Assembly (NCBI GenBank): GCA_916700875.1
Contig: CAKAKS010000060.1
Coordinates: 6,880,334-6,944,333, forward strand
Length of the DNA stretch: 64,000 bases
Source of the DNA: Sebastes aleutianus
Lineage: Eukaryota > Chordata > Actinopteri > Perciformes > Sebastidae
Reading direction: 5' to 3'
The position numbers and the translations under genes are program-made. This document shows, piece by piece, positions 22,404-34,784 of this stretch. A model generated the notes under the pieces. That model was given only the letters and a program-made list of their open reading frames with translations. It was not told where the DNA came from and did no database searches. The stretch's first letter is position 1. Each line of letters begins with the position of its first letter.

Positions 22404-23198
22404 TAGGGATGCACCGATACCGGATGGGATATCGGGCCGATACTGACACAAATAGCTGGATCGGATATCGGTGACATATGATATGGGGCCGATCTCTTCA
22501 ATTCAATTCTATGTTTATATACAATATATATTATATACTGGAATTTCAATTCCTGTTTACGTTTTGACCAATTCGTTGCTGAATTAAAAAGGTGTACACT
22601 TGAATTGTAATTCCTGTTAATGTTGAAGATTTTTTTACCAAGTTGCTGGTGTACGATTTACTATTTTAATATTATTACACGGTTTTGTTGAATACTGGAT
22701 TCTGATTGGTCAAACACAGCGTTCTACAGTCTGTTATTTCTTTATAGCAAACTGTTGCTATATATAACAGACCGTTGCTATGGGCGCAGTTCTGACTCTG
22801 GCGGACCGTTTTTATATCAAATTATTGATTTCTTAAGTAAGTAGCCGTGTAATAAGAGAGATAATGTACAGCTAGCCGGTCATTGTTGTGAAAATAAACG
22901 TCGGGGTTTATTTCACAACAATTACCAGCTCGCTGTACATTATCCTTTACATAAATAACAACTAAACATCATATCTATATTTATTGGTCACATTTTGTTT
23001 TACAAAGTTAGGAAAGCGATGTTTAAGTCAAGCCTGATGTTGCCTTTTACATAAAAGAATGATCCCAGTCACTTCCACACAGTGAGGCATACAGTTTATT
23101 AATTAAACACTGGTATCGGATCGCTACTCGGTATCGGCCGATACCCAAAGCCCAGGTATCGCTATCGGGACTGAAAAAGTTGGATGTGTGCATCCCTA
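22404..23198. mobile_element. hAT-like non-autonomous element (TAGGGATGCACCGATA type)
   Basis: The left end is TAGGGATGCACCGATACCGG and the right end is ...GTGTGCATCCCTA. The subterminal regions are rich in ATCGG/CCGAT on both sides. The flanking 8-mers (TCAAAACC and ATCAAACT) are only loosely similar, so the TSD is not secure. A near-perfect 40-bp palindrome at 22860-22944 lies inside. No transposase frame is present. Confidence 0.8.
22860..22944. repeat. Near-perfect inverted repeat, arms about 40 bp
   Basis: The left arm 22860-22899 (GATAATGTACAGCTAGCCGG... to AAAATAAAC) and the right arm 22906-22944 (GTTTATTTCACAAC... to GTACATTATC) pair with few mismatches around a 6-nt spacer. It is probably a nested MITE or the core of the surrounding element. 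Confidence 0.85.
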
Positions 23199-26172
23199 AT
23201 CAAACTTTTCGTAGGGAGTTAGAATCTAAGGGGAGTCGGTGGGTATTTCACTTCACAGCAACCCATTGAACCAAAAAAGAGCAAGAGTGTATTTTAGCCA
23301 AGATAACTGTTATTTTAGTGGGACAGCGCTCAAGCAGACCTGCATTAGTCACAGCTAATGCACTATAAAAATAAAAGACTGTCCATGTGGTTAATTTGAT
23401 CTGGAGCTTTTACACCTCATCCACAAAAAACTTCAGTCCCCCTTTTTAAAAAAGTTTGGCATTACGGAGGAAAAGCAAAAAAAAAAAAGTTGAGCTTGAA
23501 GATCTCAGCATGGGATTTTCCACCCTGATTAATGTTAACCTATATTAGCCCACCTGAGACAGCATAGCAGGAGTCATTTTCAGAACAATTTTCATTACAT
23601 CTCCTGAGTAAACATTTGCTCAAGCCGACGTCAATTCAATTTGTCTGCCGGCTGATAAGAGGTAGCTAGCAGTGGAATTTTTAGACATATAGGCATCAGT
23701 GGAATAACAGAAGACCTAATAGCAGTGTTGATATTGTTAATAAAAGTAATGGCAGACGAGGCTGCGGATGTGAGCGGCCGCAGCCTCGGAGGGAGCTCGG
23801 GGAGTCTTCAGTTGCAGAGACGTATTTAGCAGTGATCACACCTGGGTCGATGATGGAAGTTGAAATCATTTCTGTACGTTGTGTATTTGCTTTAGTTCGC
23901 CTGCCTTTAGTTAACCATTTGTGAGACTGTGATTGGTCAATCAGTACCAGAAAAGTAACTCCATGCTGAATAGTATTTTGTGGTTTGGCAGAAGCAGGGG
24001 TGGGTGACAGGGATGGAAATCAGATCTATGTATACACAATGCTGCCAACAATCCTGGATTTAAATATATTTGTAAATAGTTTTGAATATTGAAACTACTT
24101 ATAACTTTCAAGGCATTTGAACCGCCTCCAACTCCAAAATCAAGATAACATTTAAGATAGGCTGATATTTAGCCCTGCAGATCCAGCTGCCAGGCCTACT
24201 CTGTCTTAAGCTTGAGGAAAACACAGATTACACCCTTCCAGCCAAGGGAATGTCAGCTATTCAGGGTTACATGTTGTTTATCAGATAAGGTACACACACA
24301 ATCAGGCAGCGGAAACTGACACTGCCCAGACTGTACGCATGCACTCATACATACATACGCACACCTGTGTATACACATATGTATTCACGCATATTGTCTT
24401 TCATACTTACAATTATACATAGACACGTATACACAATCCATTCGACATATACACAGGTGCCTTCTCCTCCCATGAGCCATTGCCAGACGTCCAACTCAAC
24501 ACAGCTAAAAATGAATTTTTCCATCATCCCTGCAATACTTTTTCTAAGCTGGTTATCGATTTCATCTCCAGTCTTCCTCCAAGGCTACAAGCGAAAGGGA
24601 ACATGACGCAAGTTCAACCATGCAAATGTATTCCACTGTACCATATATGTACCTCGCAAATTCGTTTTCTGCATGCCGTCATGTGTATAGAATATCTCAG
24701 GTGAAAAAAAAAGTAATATATATATAAAAAAAAAACACCCTGTGTGATTTAGCAACGCAGTTCTGGGAATTCTCCGCGGAGATTCAGTGAGTTTCCGCTC
24801 CGGTGGCTCGGTGTCGGGGTTGCGGGTGCACCGCTCTGTCAGGTGCAATTATGAGACGTTGATTCCAGGAAAACCTGTGTGGCATTTCATACATGATGTA
24901 AGCTTACGGTTACCTCATGCATTCCTCCCTAACAGTACAGCCCCCACCGCGCATACTGTATGAATGCATACACACACATTGTGTGAACACAAAGCTTCTC
25001 ACACACACACACCAACTTGTTGACAGTTCCATGAGGTCGGTAAGTGCCCAGGGAGCTCCGTACCTCCGGTAAACAGTTGGATTGTCACAGACACATGTGC
25101 ACAGAAAAATGCATTCGCTCACCCATATGCACTCTCGTCTTACTGCCTGGCATCCTTCAGGTGTGCCACTCAGAGCTCCCTGCCACCACTGATCCATCAG
25201 TGGCCGAGTTGTGCAGGTGGTCGAGGGAACCTGAGAACCTGGTTCAGTTCACACAGGAGCACCAGACACATTTATGCTAATTTTGGCACAATATGAGAGG
25301 AATGAATGGAGCCCTACCGGTCGTCACGTAATGTGTGAACACTCACATGAGCTGATTGTTATTCAGTGTGAGAAACAGCTCCAGGACTTCGATGCTAATG
25401 GCTGCCTCGTAGCATGCAGCGTGCCTGGTGTTTAGTTATGCTGTGGTCATGCAGCGTTATTATGGAGATGAGTTGTCGTCTCGCTGCGTTGGTGGCCTGC
25501 GGTCGATGAGATTTTTCCAACTAGATGAGAAATTAAAGATTGGTTTGTCTGAAGTGAGTTAAATTCAAGGTTATAATACAGACAACAAAAGAGTCACTTG
25601 CTCATTCCTTCTCCAAGGCGGGGATTCCCCGTGTCTTGAAAGAGTCAGTAAACTATCAATGCTTAATGATTAGCAGACCACTGCATGTTGCTTAATACTT
25701 TATGTGTAACTGGGGATCCACAGGACTGAAGTAGTACCTGTTGTGCAATAACAAAGCTTTACAGTAATCCTACTGCTGATGAGTAATCAGGGTTACACTG
25801 AGGAGGTTAAAGTGATGAACAACTGAGGGATACAATAGTAAGACCACTGGTGTCCATCTGACTAAGTGGGGGATATAAAAACACTCAGTAGAATGTTGTC
25901 ATCTGATGGAGCACAGCCACCACCTCAAGTACGAAATAGTTGATCCAAACAGCAGATTTTCTTCAGCAAAACCATACAGACGACATCCTCAGGCATGTTG
26001 CTGATTTGGATTTATTCAAAAGCAACAGTCTGCGGTAGTGTTGCAATGTAACCCCATAATACAACCCAAAGGGATGCAAAGAAGAACATTGGTGTCTTTG
26101 GGGTCCTCAAAGAAAGTCATCCTTTCACATTTCCTCCAAGCTCTCTAGGAGAGAAAACAAATATCTGTGATC

Positions 26173-26310
26173 ATTACCAGCCGCAACAGCGACGCTGGTA
26201 TTGTTTTCACCTTGTGAGTCTGTGTGTGTGTGTGTCATCATGGCAAAATGTGATCCTGGAGACACCTCCTGTAGCGGGAACTACCACAGAGGAGGTTTTG
26301 AGTACTAGTT
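26173..26310 (+). repeat. Interspersed repeat, copy 2 (CAGCGACGCTGGTATTG type)
   Basis: Similar to 17549-17680 (same orientation, same intron). It differs by a short GT expansion after GTGAGTC. Similarity ends after GGAGGTTTTGAG. Confidence 0.8.
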
Positions 26311-26764
26311 TTGCACTCTGTGACTCACGTTACCGCAGTTTCACGAGCGTGTCGGAGAACTACGGTGTAACGTAAAAACATGAAAGGCTCTCTCTAGAGC
26401 CAGTGTTTGGTTTGTCCGTTCTGGGCTACTGTAGAAACATGAAGGAGCAACATGGAGGACTCCGTGAAGAGGACTTGCTCCCTATGTAGATATGAAGGGC
26501 TCATTCTAAGCTGACGAAAACATAATTTTCAAGTGATTATACACTAATGAAAACATAGATATGAATATTATATTCCATTGCTGCTAATATAGATCCCCCA
26601 AAATGCTACACCCTGTACCTTTAAATCTGAGTTGAAGGAAAGCACCGTAACTACTATGCAATGCTGCTTCCCCTAAGAAGGATAGGGAGGCAGCATAACA
26701 ACCTAAATAAAATGCATATTTGGGGGTTACTTACATAAGTTGTTCACTGTGTCTTTCCTTCCAG

Positions 26765-26961
26765 ATACCATGCAGCCTGGAGTACTGGGACGAGCTCCAG
26801 CAGGCCTTTGTTCCATACCGGGAGTTCAGCCTTTCAGAGAGCAGTGCCTGCCAGCTGCAGCTGCCCAGCCTCAGCCTCACCGACCAGCAGAAGGAGCTGG
26901 TGGCCTCAGACCTGTGGAGGATAGTACTCAACAATAACGGAGAGGGAGGAGATGAGCAGAG
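26765..26961 (+). CDS. vps13b: vps13b internal exon D
   Basis: This is a 197-bp exon. The acceptor CCTTCCAG sits in a pyrimidine-rich tract and the donor is CAGAG|GTGGGG. It starts in phase 0 and ends in phase 2. It encodes IPCSLEYWDELQQAFVPYRE, then FSLSESSACQLQLP and ASDLWRIVLNN with a short acidic tail. The PCSLEYWDELQ and SDLWRIVLN blocks match the VPS13B family. The tail after LNNNG is low-complexity (Gly/Glu) and is likely to vary. The following exon E begins with the T that completes the split Ser codon, which confirms the boundary. Confidence 0.95.
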
Positions 26962-28611
26962 GTGGGGGGGAAATCTGCATTTGATCTGTTTCTCTGTGTC
27001 TATGTGTTGTCTGCATGCCTGTACTGTACTGCGTGTGTGCCTACACACAGATATGTGTGTGGATCTACAGTACGTATGCCGTCCGGTGTGAGGGAAAGCA
27101 GAGAGAGAGGGAGAGCGCACCCAGGCCGCCGAGCACAAAGAGCTAGCAATGTGTCCCTCGCCCCACATCTGGTGTGCAGGAGCAGGGAGCGGGCTTGGAA
27201 GGCGTTCAGATCGGCCTAATGAGATTTCCCAGCACACCAAGTGCCTGTCAGGGCCCATCCGGATTCCTTCCTGCTTACCTTGAGTGTATCTAATCGAGGG
27301 GAAGCTCACGGGAAGCGAGAGGAGTAAAGCCCCCTTTGGGTTGGCACATGAGTTCCTAGGCCTGGTCTGGATTGGGCCGGGTTGAGTTGGGATGGGAGAG
27401 GTTGGTCTATGCTTTCACTCCCTTCGTCCCGCCGCCACTGCTTCCTTTCTTCATCTCTCTCATGTGTCACCCGGCATCCCGTTACATCTTCCGTGCTTCA
27501 CCCATTTTTCATTTCTTTTTCTCATTCCTTTCTCATCTTAATTTACTCTCTTTTTTTCTCTCTTTCTCCCCCCCGCTTTTTACTTCCTCTCGGGATTTTA
27601 GGGAACTTTTAGTGGAAGAGAATTGCCAAGCCCACATTCTGTGTGGCTTAGAGAGCTCCAGAGGAGCAGAAAGGGAGGAATAAGAAAACATGTAAGAGAA
27701 GAAACAGGGAAAAAAGTCTGCAGCACCAGATACAGTGTAAAGCAAAATATACATCTGTGTTTCATTACAATCATAGCCCAAACACTACATTTCCTTTATG
27801 TTTAAATTATTTGTCTTTTTTGATCAAAATTGATTCCCCTTTCCTTTACTCGCTCGTTTCATCTGCCTTACTTTAGTTTCCACCAGAAAAAAATAACTTG
27901 GCTGCCCTGCCAACTGGAAGTAATGAAAATTGTCAACATATGATGCTTATCTTTTTAAGGAGCACTCTGCTGCACCAGCGTTTTTCAGGTCTTGAGCGTT
28001 TCCTGCTGGAGTTTTTATGGTGGATCATGGTAGCAGCAAATTACAGAGCAAATGGTCATTCACTTCAATTACCTTCCATTCAACATCATCAACCATGACA
28101 TGCAATTAATGTCCGTGGAGAGGTTCTCCCGGAAAACTGCGGCAGTAATAATGTACCTAAACTCACAACCTCGGACAGCGGCGAGGCCCTCTCCATGTTG
28201 TTGTCTCTTTTCATTCCCTTTTGTCTGAATAATTGCGCCGTTTATCTCACTGCAGATTTCTGACGAGGATGTCACACAATTTGTAACTCGCTGGGCAAGA
28301 GACAAAAGCATTCAGCTACAAATGAGGATCAGACTATTTTAATTAGCGAGTCGAATTCTTGTGGCCGTGCTTCCACAGCTGTGCCCATGCTTTTGATATT
28401 ACAAAAAAAAGTTTGATAGAAAATCAACAACCGTTTGCTAGTTTTTCCCTTAAAACTGTCAAATGCTGAATCACAGTCATATATTACTCATTTTTCTCCA
28501 TTATTCTTTATTTCCTTACAATTTTAGTGTTTTTAGGGTCCAGTTTTTCTCACAGTCAGAAAAAGCACTGTTCACATTTGGCTGTCTGCTGTGTCTCCTC
28601 TTCCCCTCCAG
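26962..28611 (+). other. vps13b: vps13b intron D-E (1650 bp)
   Basis: GT-AG intron. It has a CT-rich block at about 27470-27600 and no identifiable repeat family. A long open frame on the minus strand across 26731-27309 is the antisense of exon D plus flanking intron and is not supported as a gene. Confidence 0.85.
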
Positions 28612-28793
28612 TTCGGATAGTGAGAGTGGCTCCCAGCTGCCCTGCGATCAGTTGGTGTCTCCGATTGCGTTGGCAGCCTGCACCCGTGTGGACTCCTGCT
28701 TTGCACCCTGGTTTGTCCCCTCCCTGGGCGTGTCCCTTCAACTAGCACAGCTGGACATTCACCTCTGCCACCATCTAGAACGGCTGGGCACAG
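28612..28793 (+). CDS. vps13b: vps13b internal exon E
   Basis: This is a 182-bp exon. The acceptor is TTCCCCTCCAG and the donor is CACAG|GTAGGA. One base completes the Ser codon from exon D, and the exon ends in phase 1. It encodes SDSESGSQLPCDQLVSP, then ALAACTRVDSCFAPWFVPSL and AQLDIHLCHHLERLGT. The ALAACTRVDSCF.PWFVPSL and LCHHL...GT blocks are strongly shared with human VPS13B. This is part of the long rod before the VAB region. Confidence 0.95.
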
Positions 28794-29035
28794 GTAGGAT
28801 ACAGAATACCAATCACAAAGTCTCTTCTTAGGTTGAAGATAAGATAAAACTTTATTTATCCCAACGGAAATTGCTGTGCAGTAGTTGTTGCATAATAAGG
28901 TGGAAATTCAACATATATATACAATGCCAAAGTCAGGTTACTAGTATGGATCATAAACATATTAACAGGTTAACAGAAGTTAATACACCTTACAGTCCAG
29001 TCTCTTAATATGGACGCTGTGTGTCACTCCTCCAG
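28794..29035 (+). other. vps13b: vps13b intron E-F (242 bp)
   Basis: A short intron. The stretch from about 28836 (AAGATAAGATAAAACTTTATT then ATCCCAACGGAAATT) resembles the 3' end of a common fish retroelement. It was not traced further. Confidence 0.8.
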
Positions 29036-29256
29036 TTCCATCTCGACAGCTTCGCCCCTTCCTGCCAGACAGGAAGTTACCTCAGGAGCAGGAGTTCATG
29101 GTGACTGGTACTCGGGAGCCGCGGGTCTTCCTGCGCCAGTGGAGCAACGGACCGCAGCACTGTCAGGAGTTCAGCTTTTCCACCCAGCTCGACTGCAAGC
29201 TGCTGGAGTACCGAAACCTAACACACATCCAGGTCCTCCAGCCTTGTGTACTACAG
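29036..29256 (+). CDS. vps13b: vps13b internal exon F
   Basis: This is a 221-bp exon. The acceptor is CTCCTCCAG and the donor is CTACAG|GTAGAG. Two bases complete a Val codon from exon E, and the exon ends in phase 0. It encodes PSRQLRPFLPDRKLPQEQEF, then REPRVFLRQWSNG and CKLLEYRNLTHIQVL. Human VPS13B shows the corresponding pattern (LQPFVSDR, REP..YLRQWNNG, DCKLLE.RN) at this place. Sequence identity is lower than in exons C or H, but the order and spacing are kept. Confidence 0.92.
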
Positions 29257-29376
29257 GTAGAGCTCAGTTATTCCTGCTGGTTTGTCTGTCTAGATATTTT
29301 TGATAGAAAGCTTTGGTGAGGAATTGTGACAACAAGTTAATTTAGACTTAAATTAATTTTTTTATGTGTGTTTCAG
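29257..29376 (+). other. vps13b: vps13b intron F-G (120 bp)
   Basis: The shortest intron in the window, with an AT-rich, T-rich tract before TGTTTCAG. Nothing else is visible. Confidence 0.9.
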
Positions 29377-29508
29377 GGCCAGGCTGCAGCCACCTGCTGC
29401 CCGCAGAACACCACATTGGATGTGAATGTGTTTGTGGAACCGGTGTTCCTCAATATCAGCCAGTATGCCATCCACACTGTGGACACTGCCCTGCACAGCT
29501 GGCAACAG
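29377..29508 (+). CDS. vps13b: vps13b internal exon G
   Basis: This is a 132-bp symmetric exon (44 codons, phase 0 at both ends) between GTGTTTCAG and CAACAG|GTAACA. It encodes GQAAATCCPQNTTLDVNVFV and then NISQYAIHTVDTALHSWQQ. Human VPS13B has a similar motif, with FVNLGQ..VHSLNTAIQAWQQ. Because it is symmetric, it could be skipped without a frameshift. Confidence 0.92.
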
Positions 29509-29885
29509 GTAACAGAGAGTTACCTTTATATACACTTTATATTTAACCACACACCAGAGAACACAATGGCTTATAAACTCTGTGAACTGACATGCAAAAA
29601 AGCACATTGTTGAAGATAGATTATTGATATTGCTTCCAGAGCTTTTGAATAGTTTAGCATGTTTGGGGTCCTGATGGATAAAGTTTCCTTCAATTTATTT
29701 TTTTAAAGGGCAGGTCCATCTGCGTTCTTTTCCATTTTTTTTCAAATGGAAACGGCCACTCAGCTGTTGCAAAAAGCAGTGACGTAGGTTAGCAAAGTAA
29801 GCTAATCAGTAAAGTTATGAACAATGTGAACGTTAGCAAAAGCTGAGTCAACATTAGTCAACTTATGCTAAGTTTGGAAATAACT

Positions 29886-30241
29886 GAAAGGGTTAGTTTG
29901 GATTTTTTGAAATGGTGTTGTATGTATACTCCCACGTTCTGTGAGGTAAAACAATTATTTTTGTGAATGGAGTCTGGTGTCTTTGAAGAGAGTTATACGT
30001 ATAACGTCTTCAGTTCCCCGTCGGAAAGGGCAGTCTGATGGCGAGGTAAAGCAGCTGTGGACGGGAGCAGCAGAATTTTTTTTTTTTTAATCAATATCAG
30101 TTTAAGTGTATGCTACATTTTGAATATTTTCACAGGTTTATCTCGCCATCAGACAGCCCTTTCCGTTGGGGAACTGAAGCCATTATATCACTGTCTTCAA
30201 AGCCACCAGACTCCATTCACAAAAACAGTAATTTTACTTTG
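29886..30241. mobile_element. Foldback (hairpin) element
   Basis: The left arm (about 29964-30045: GTGAATGGAGTCTGGTG... through TTCAGTTCCCCGTCGG and GTCTGATGGCGAG) is matched in inverted orientation by about 30141-30222 (CTCGCCATCAGAC... through GGGGAACTGAAG and CACCAGACTCCATTCAC). The spacer contains a T-run and TCAGTTTAAGTGT, the same spacer motif as in the foldback element at 6851. It is non-coding. Confidence 0.8.
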
Positions 30242-32914
30242 CTGAACAGGAGAGTTACTGGTCTACCGCTGCATCGATCGGTTAGTTTGTTTGTGTTATT
30301 GTGTGACTTTTGGATCCAAACTAATGTGGCGTCCACAGCAGTACATTGCTTAGCTTCAGTGCCGGTATTCCTGTCTGCTTTATCTAAGTTACTGTATGTG
30401 ACGTTAACACACTGACTATAAGGATGTATATACTGTATACTGTACATGTAGCAACGTCATCATGCAGAAAGCTATGTCAGGTCATGTGGGAATACGTTTT
30501 TAGAAGGGCTTTGGAAAATAGCATTTTGATGCTAAAACATACTAAATGGACCAAACCTTAATTTCCCCCCTTACAGCTAATATCAGAAGCAAAATAGTTG
30601 ATATCTTACATGTACAAAGGCAATCTCTAAGCAACTTTTCACTGCTGCGTGGTGACATGCATTTGAAGTGACCAAAGTAATCAGTGATATGGTCACTTAG
30701 GTTGCATTGGAGGATGACTTGTTCACTTGTACATTTAAATAGCAGGATTCATTCAGACATTTAAGGTAACAAGGGATTATCACTAGCGCTTGCATACAGC
30801 TATTATATTTGGAGCCAGGGGCTAGTAAATCTGTAGAAGAAATACATAGAAAATGTATGTACATTTAGAGAATATGCTTTTGTCCCAGATGGAGTATCGG
30901 CTAAACAAACTCACAACAAAGTGGATTTCATGAGAATAGTTCGGGTTGTGTGCCAGCGGTGATAAAACATTGCTGTAAACTCTGACTAAGAGGCTACAGT
31001 GTGTCTGTTCTTGAGCTTCTTTCTAGTCCTATGGTCGTCGTCATCTCTCAGTTCTCAGCTCTCAGCGCTGCCTCTGGTAGCCAGGATATTTGTGTGTGAA
31101 GCGATGCCCATGAAAACACGGTAAAACTTGAGTGGTGACACCTGCCAAGATTTCATCTGGCCCTGGTCCTCCACCCACTTGTCTACTGCACACACACACA
31201 CACACATGCACCCTGGCCTCTCTGGCTTTGTATGCCCTATCATGGCTCAGCTCAGCTCAGCTGTGGCTCTGCTGACTCATATACTGGCCTCTGGAGACGT
31301 GAGGTACTCTCATGGTTTTTACATGCATGCAGACTCTCACTGCCAGGTGAGAGAAATAATAACTTGTGTTATTCTAGGAACAGCTGTGGTCTTTTACCTG
31401 CGGAAAATGAAACAAGCTGTATAGGAAATCTGCTATAAATTGATTGTTCTGGCTAGCAGTTTAATACCTTTGTTTTCACCCAGTGGCATCACTGACTCAT
31501 CAAAAGGAACCGTGTCGGATAATCGGGCATAATTGACCCTTGGCTTCATCATTGCATCACGTAGGGCAAGCTAGCGAATGTTCCCTATTTCTGCTGGTTA
31601 ATTTCGCCATAAATAAGACTTTGGAGCGTTGGTGGTGTTGTAATGAACGGTCATATTGCAGCTTTAGTGGAGTGTTTTGGACATTCTGGTATCCATGGTG
31701 GGCTTTACACAACATGCCAAGCATGATTAGTTGGGATATTAGTTGGTTGTGTGCTTTTTGCCAAGGTTTTTCTGATACTGATTGGGTGATATGTTTGGCT
31801 TTTTTGAACGCCATCTTTGCCCAGTATCTTGAGGCCCAAAATAGAGGCGCACAACGCTCACACACACACACACACACAGAGAATACCCTTCTTTAGTTGT
31901 ACACCACACAGTCAAACCTGAAGGCTGCGATTGCATGTTGACTGGTATATGGGATTGATTCATAAAATGATTAGGGCTGCTGTCTTGATTGGTCTAAACA
32001 GCAGCAGGCTTGTAACTTGTACAGAACCTTTTAACTACCTCCAGCCTTTACCACTTTGCTGAACACAAGGGGGAAAAACACACCATAATTATAAGGCAAA
32101 TGCGCTGCATGTGGGTTTGGTAGTTCTGGAGTAAGGGGTAGAGAGAGGTCAAGTACAAAAAAAAACGCTCTTCTTAAATATTTGGTGCTTCTCAGAGAAA
32201 GTTGTGAACACTTAGATCATGGAATACTGTTTCCCTTTTTGGGGTTTTCACTGAAACTAAATCTTGTGCGTGGTGAGAGAACCTTGTATGGGTGTGATTA
32301 TTAAGCACGATGTGTCTGGTGGTGAGGTGCACTATAGGGGTGGATGTAAAGGACCGGCCGGTTAAGCTAAAATGTATCTTTGATCTGATAGAGCCTTACA
32401 TTCCAGACGCATTCATGCACACATCTACCACGCATAGAAACAACTTGATCCTAATTGAAAACGTAATCAGAAGCAGTTGGAAATGTTAACAGGCTCTGTC
32501 CTTCCGCAACAGAAGGATGTATCCTAACGTGTGTAATTGTTCCAGTGATTTTCATGTTTCCTGGTGTCAAGGCTGGCAGCCAGGCCCGTTGTGATGTGGC
32601 CTGTAGGGTCAGCATTGAACCGTGGAGGAGATTCCTCCACTACCACACGATTGAAACCTCACAGCACAGACATGGTCATACCAGACCGCCACAACCAGAA
32701 CAGCTGGAGCACTTCCAGATGCACAGCAATAAATAGAAATAAAAAAAAGACCCTGCTTGGTATATGGTTGTAATTTATTCTCATATAGCCATAATACTTG
32801 ATGATATACAGTTGTAGTCATGGTAACATGGACTGCTCTTGTATCACCAAGGTCTTTCTGGCAGTCATCAGTACTCATGCTTAATGGCTCGTCATTAATA
32901 TTGACATGAATGTA

Positions 32915-33396
32915 TAGGGCTGTCAATCGATTAAGATATTGAATCGTGATTAGTCGCATGATCGTCCATAGTTAATCGCGATTAATCGCATAGATTTTAT
33001 CTGTTCAAAATGTACCTTAAAGTGAGATTTGTCAAGTATTTAATACTCTTATCAACATGGGAGTAGGCAAATATACTTGCTTTATGCAAATGTATGTATT
33101 TATTTATTACTGGAAATCATAAACAACACAAATCAATGACAAATATTGTCCAGAAACCCTCACAGGTACTGCATTTAGCATAGAAAATATGCTCAAATCA
33201 TAACATGGCAAACTCAAGCCCAACAGGCAACAACAGCTGTCAGTGTGTCAGTGTGCTGAGCAAAATTTAGGGTAAGTTTGGAGCGTTATTTAGCCTCCTT
33301 CGCGACAAGTATGACATGGTTGGTACCGATGGATTCGCTCACTACGACATAAAAATCGCAAGTTGCGTTAATGCATTAAAGAAATTAGTGGCGTTA
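32915..33396 (+). mobile_element. hAT-type MITE, TAGGGCTGTCAA family, copy 3
   Basis: It starts TAGGGCTGTCAATCGATTAA and shares the family body with the copies at 4438, 37631 and 61837. An internal segment is deleted relative to them, after CAGTGTGTCAGTGTGCTGA. The right end stops at AAATTAGTGGCGTTAG without the terminal inverted repeat. Confidence 0.88.
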
Positions 33397-33450
33397 GCTC
33401 TAACCTTCAATCAAGTCCTCGCTAACAGTTCTGACGACAGGTAGCTCAAA

Positions 33451-33640
33451 AATTGAGGTTGGCTGTGGCTCAGGAGGTCGAGCAGGTCATCCACTAATAA
33501 CAGGGTTGGAGGTTCGATCCCTGGGGTTCTCTTGTTCACATGTCCTTGAACAAGACGCTGTACCCCAAGTTGCCTTAAGGTTTTGTCCGTTAAGGTAGAA
33601 AGGCTCCATGTAAGTGCAGTCCATATACCATTTAACATTC
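33451..33640 (+). mobile_element. tRNA-derived SINE, second family
   Basis: It has a box A-like GTGGCTCAGGAGGTCGAG (about 33467-33484) and a box B GGTTCGATCCC (33511-33521). This is followed by GTCCTTGAACAAGACGCTG and a tail near CCATATACCATTTAACATTC. The type is known from percomorph fish. I could not find a convincing TSD. It differs from the SINE at 13385 in both head and tail. Confidence 0.75.
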
Positions 33641-34742
33641 AAATTAAGATGGAATTATAGTGTTGTATGTAAAACTTAAAGAAGAATAAGGTGAAACTAC
33701 AGTTATATTTTTTTAGAGGCTTTCTTGGTTCAAAAAAGATGAAAGAAAAAGACATTTTCTTCTTCTTCGTTTGCGTCCTCTCCTTGCTCGATAGCCCCAT
33801 ATGGCCCCAACCTCAGCCCCCCACCACTCTAACCTCAGGCCACCATTTTCAATACTCAGTCCCCAGCCCCACTTTCAATCTTTGCTCCCCCCCAGCCCCT
33901 AACCCCAGGGAAGTGGCTTTGGTGGAAAGCCACACAAAAGCCCAGTAGTATTTACACACTCTGCGTTCTCACAGAACGTTCACAGGCTGTTACATGTGCA
34001 ATTGAGACAACAGGAATTTTCCTGTTATTTTTTTTCTCCCCCCCCCCGTTCCTCCCATGTTCCTTTGCAACCGGAAAGAAAGTGACAGAGAGATCAGGTT
34101 CCTGTTTGTGGCAGATGTGTGGGCGAGGGTCATCCATAGCAGAACATATAGGTGATTGTAGATCTGATTATTGTTTCATTATGTCCCTTTTACAGGTTCC
34201 TCTATCTCCTCCACAGTGTCTTGTTTCATCTTTTGAGCGGGTGTCATTATTTACAATCAGTTTTCCAGACATTTTACTGTACCTTGCCATTTATATATGT
34301 GCCACTCCGCCACGCAGATCTTTGCTAGACTCTGTGAAAACGTAAGTAACAGTATCTGGGTGGATTAGTGAAATGGATCCTTTGATTCCCGGTAGGACCG
34401 CGTCTGCAGAAGAAGCTGTCATCTTGCGCTCTTTAACAAGGAGGATGTGTTGACTGTTTAAATATCTTTGTCTTAATATTTGTCCACTTAAAGTCCCTGG
34501 ATAGACAGAGAGTGATCATGATTACCGCAGGAAGCTTTTCTGATGCGTGTATCGTGTTGCCTCGTGAATCGGAGCGGAAAGACGATACCATCAAAGAGCG
34601 GGCTTAGCGATGGCATCTCAGGGATGGCAGCAGGAAGTTTGTAAATCGCAGTGTCAGATTCGAAAGGGAGCGCAGATAGTGTTCCGCTATAAAACTGGAA
34701 ATGGATTTGAACCCACCGTCGCAGCTGTCCCGTCTATATTTT

Positions 34743-34784
34743 GCTCTCTCTACCCCTCTCTCTTTCTCTCTCTCTCTCTCTCAC
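34743..34784. repeat. CT-rich microsatellite
   Basis: About 40 bp of CT units with a few interruptions, inside the G-H intron. Confidence 0.85.

Larger units (their letters stand above)
15567..26764 (+). other. vps13b: vps13b intron C-D (11,198 bp)
   Basis: No exon is recognised. It contains a MITE (15585-15952), an interspersed repeat (16954-17452), two copies of another repeat (17549-17680 and 26173-26310), a hAT relic with a transposase fragment (19159-20461), purine-rich blocks near 21044-21090 and 21165-21215 with a CT-rich block near 21330-21425, and a hAT-like element with a nested palindrome (22404-23198). The stretches 15953-16950, 17900-19150, 20470-22400 and 23200-26170 hold nothing else that I can name. 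The sequence at 26480-26625 (TCACTTGAAAATTATG on the minus strand, ending CCCTGTACCTTTAAAT) resembles the end of a common fish repeat. Confidence 0.8.

Noticed and set aside
26731..27309. 192-codon frame on the minus strand
   Set aside because: It lies antisense to exon D and the following intron. The sense strand encodes a recognised vps13b segment with correct splice sites.
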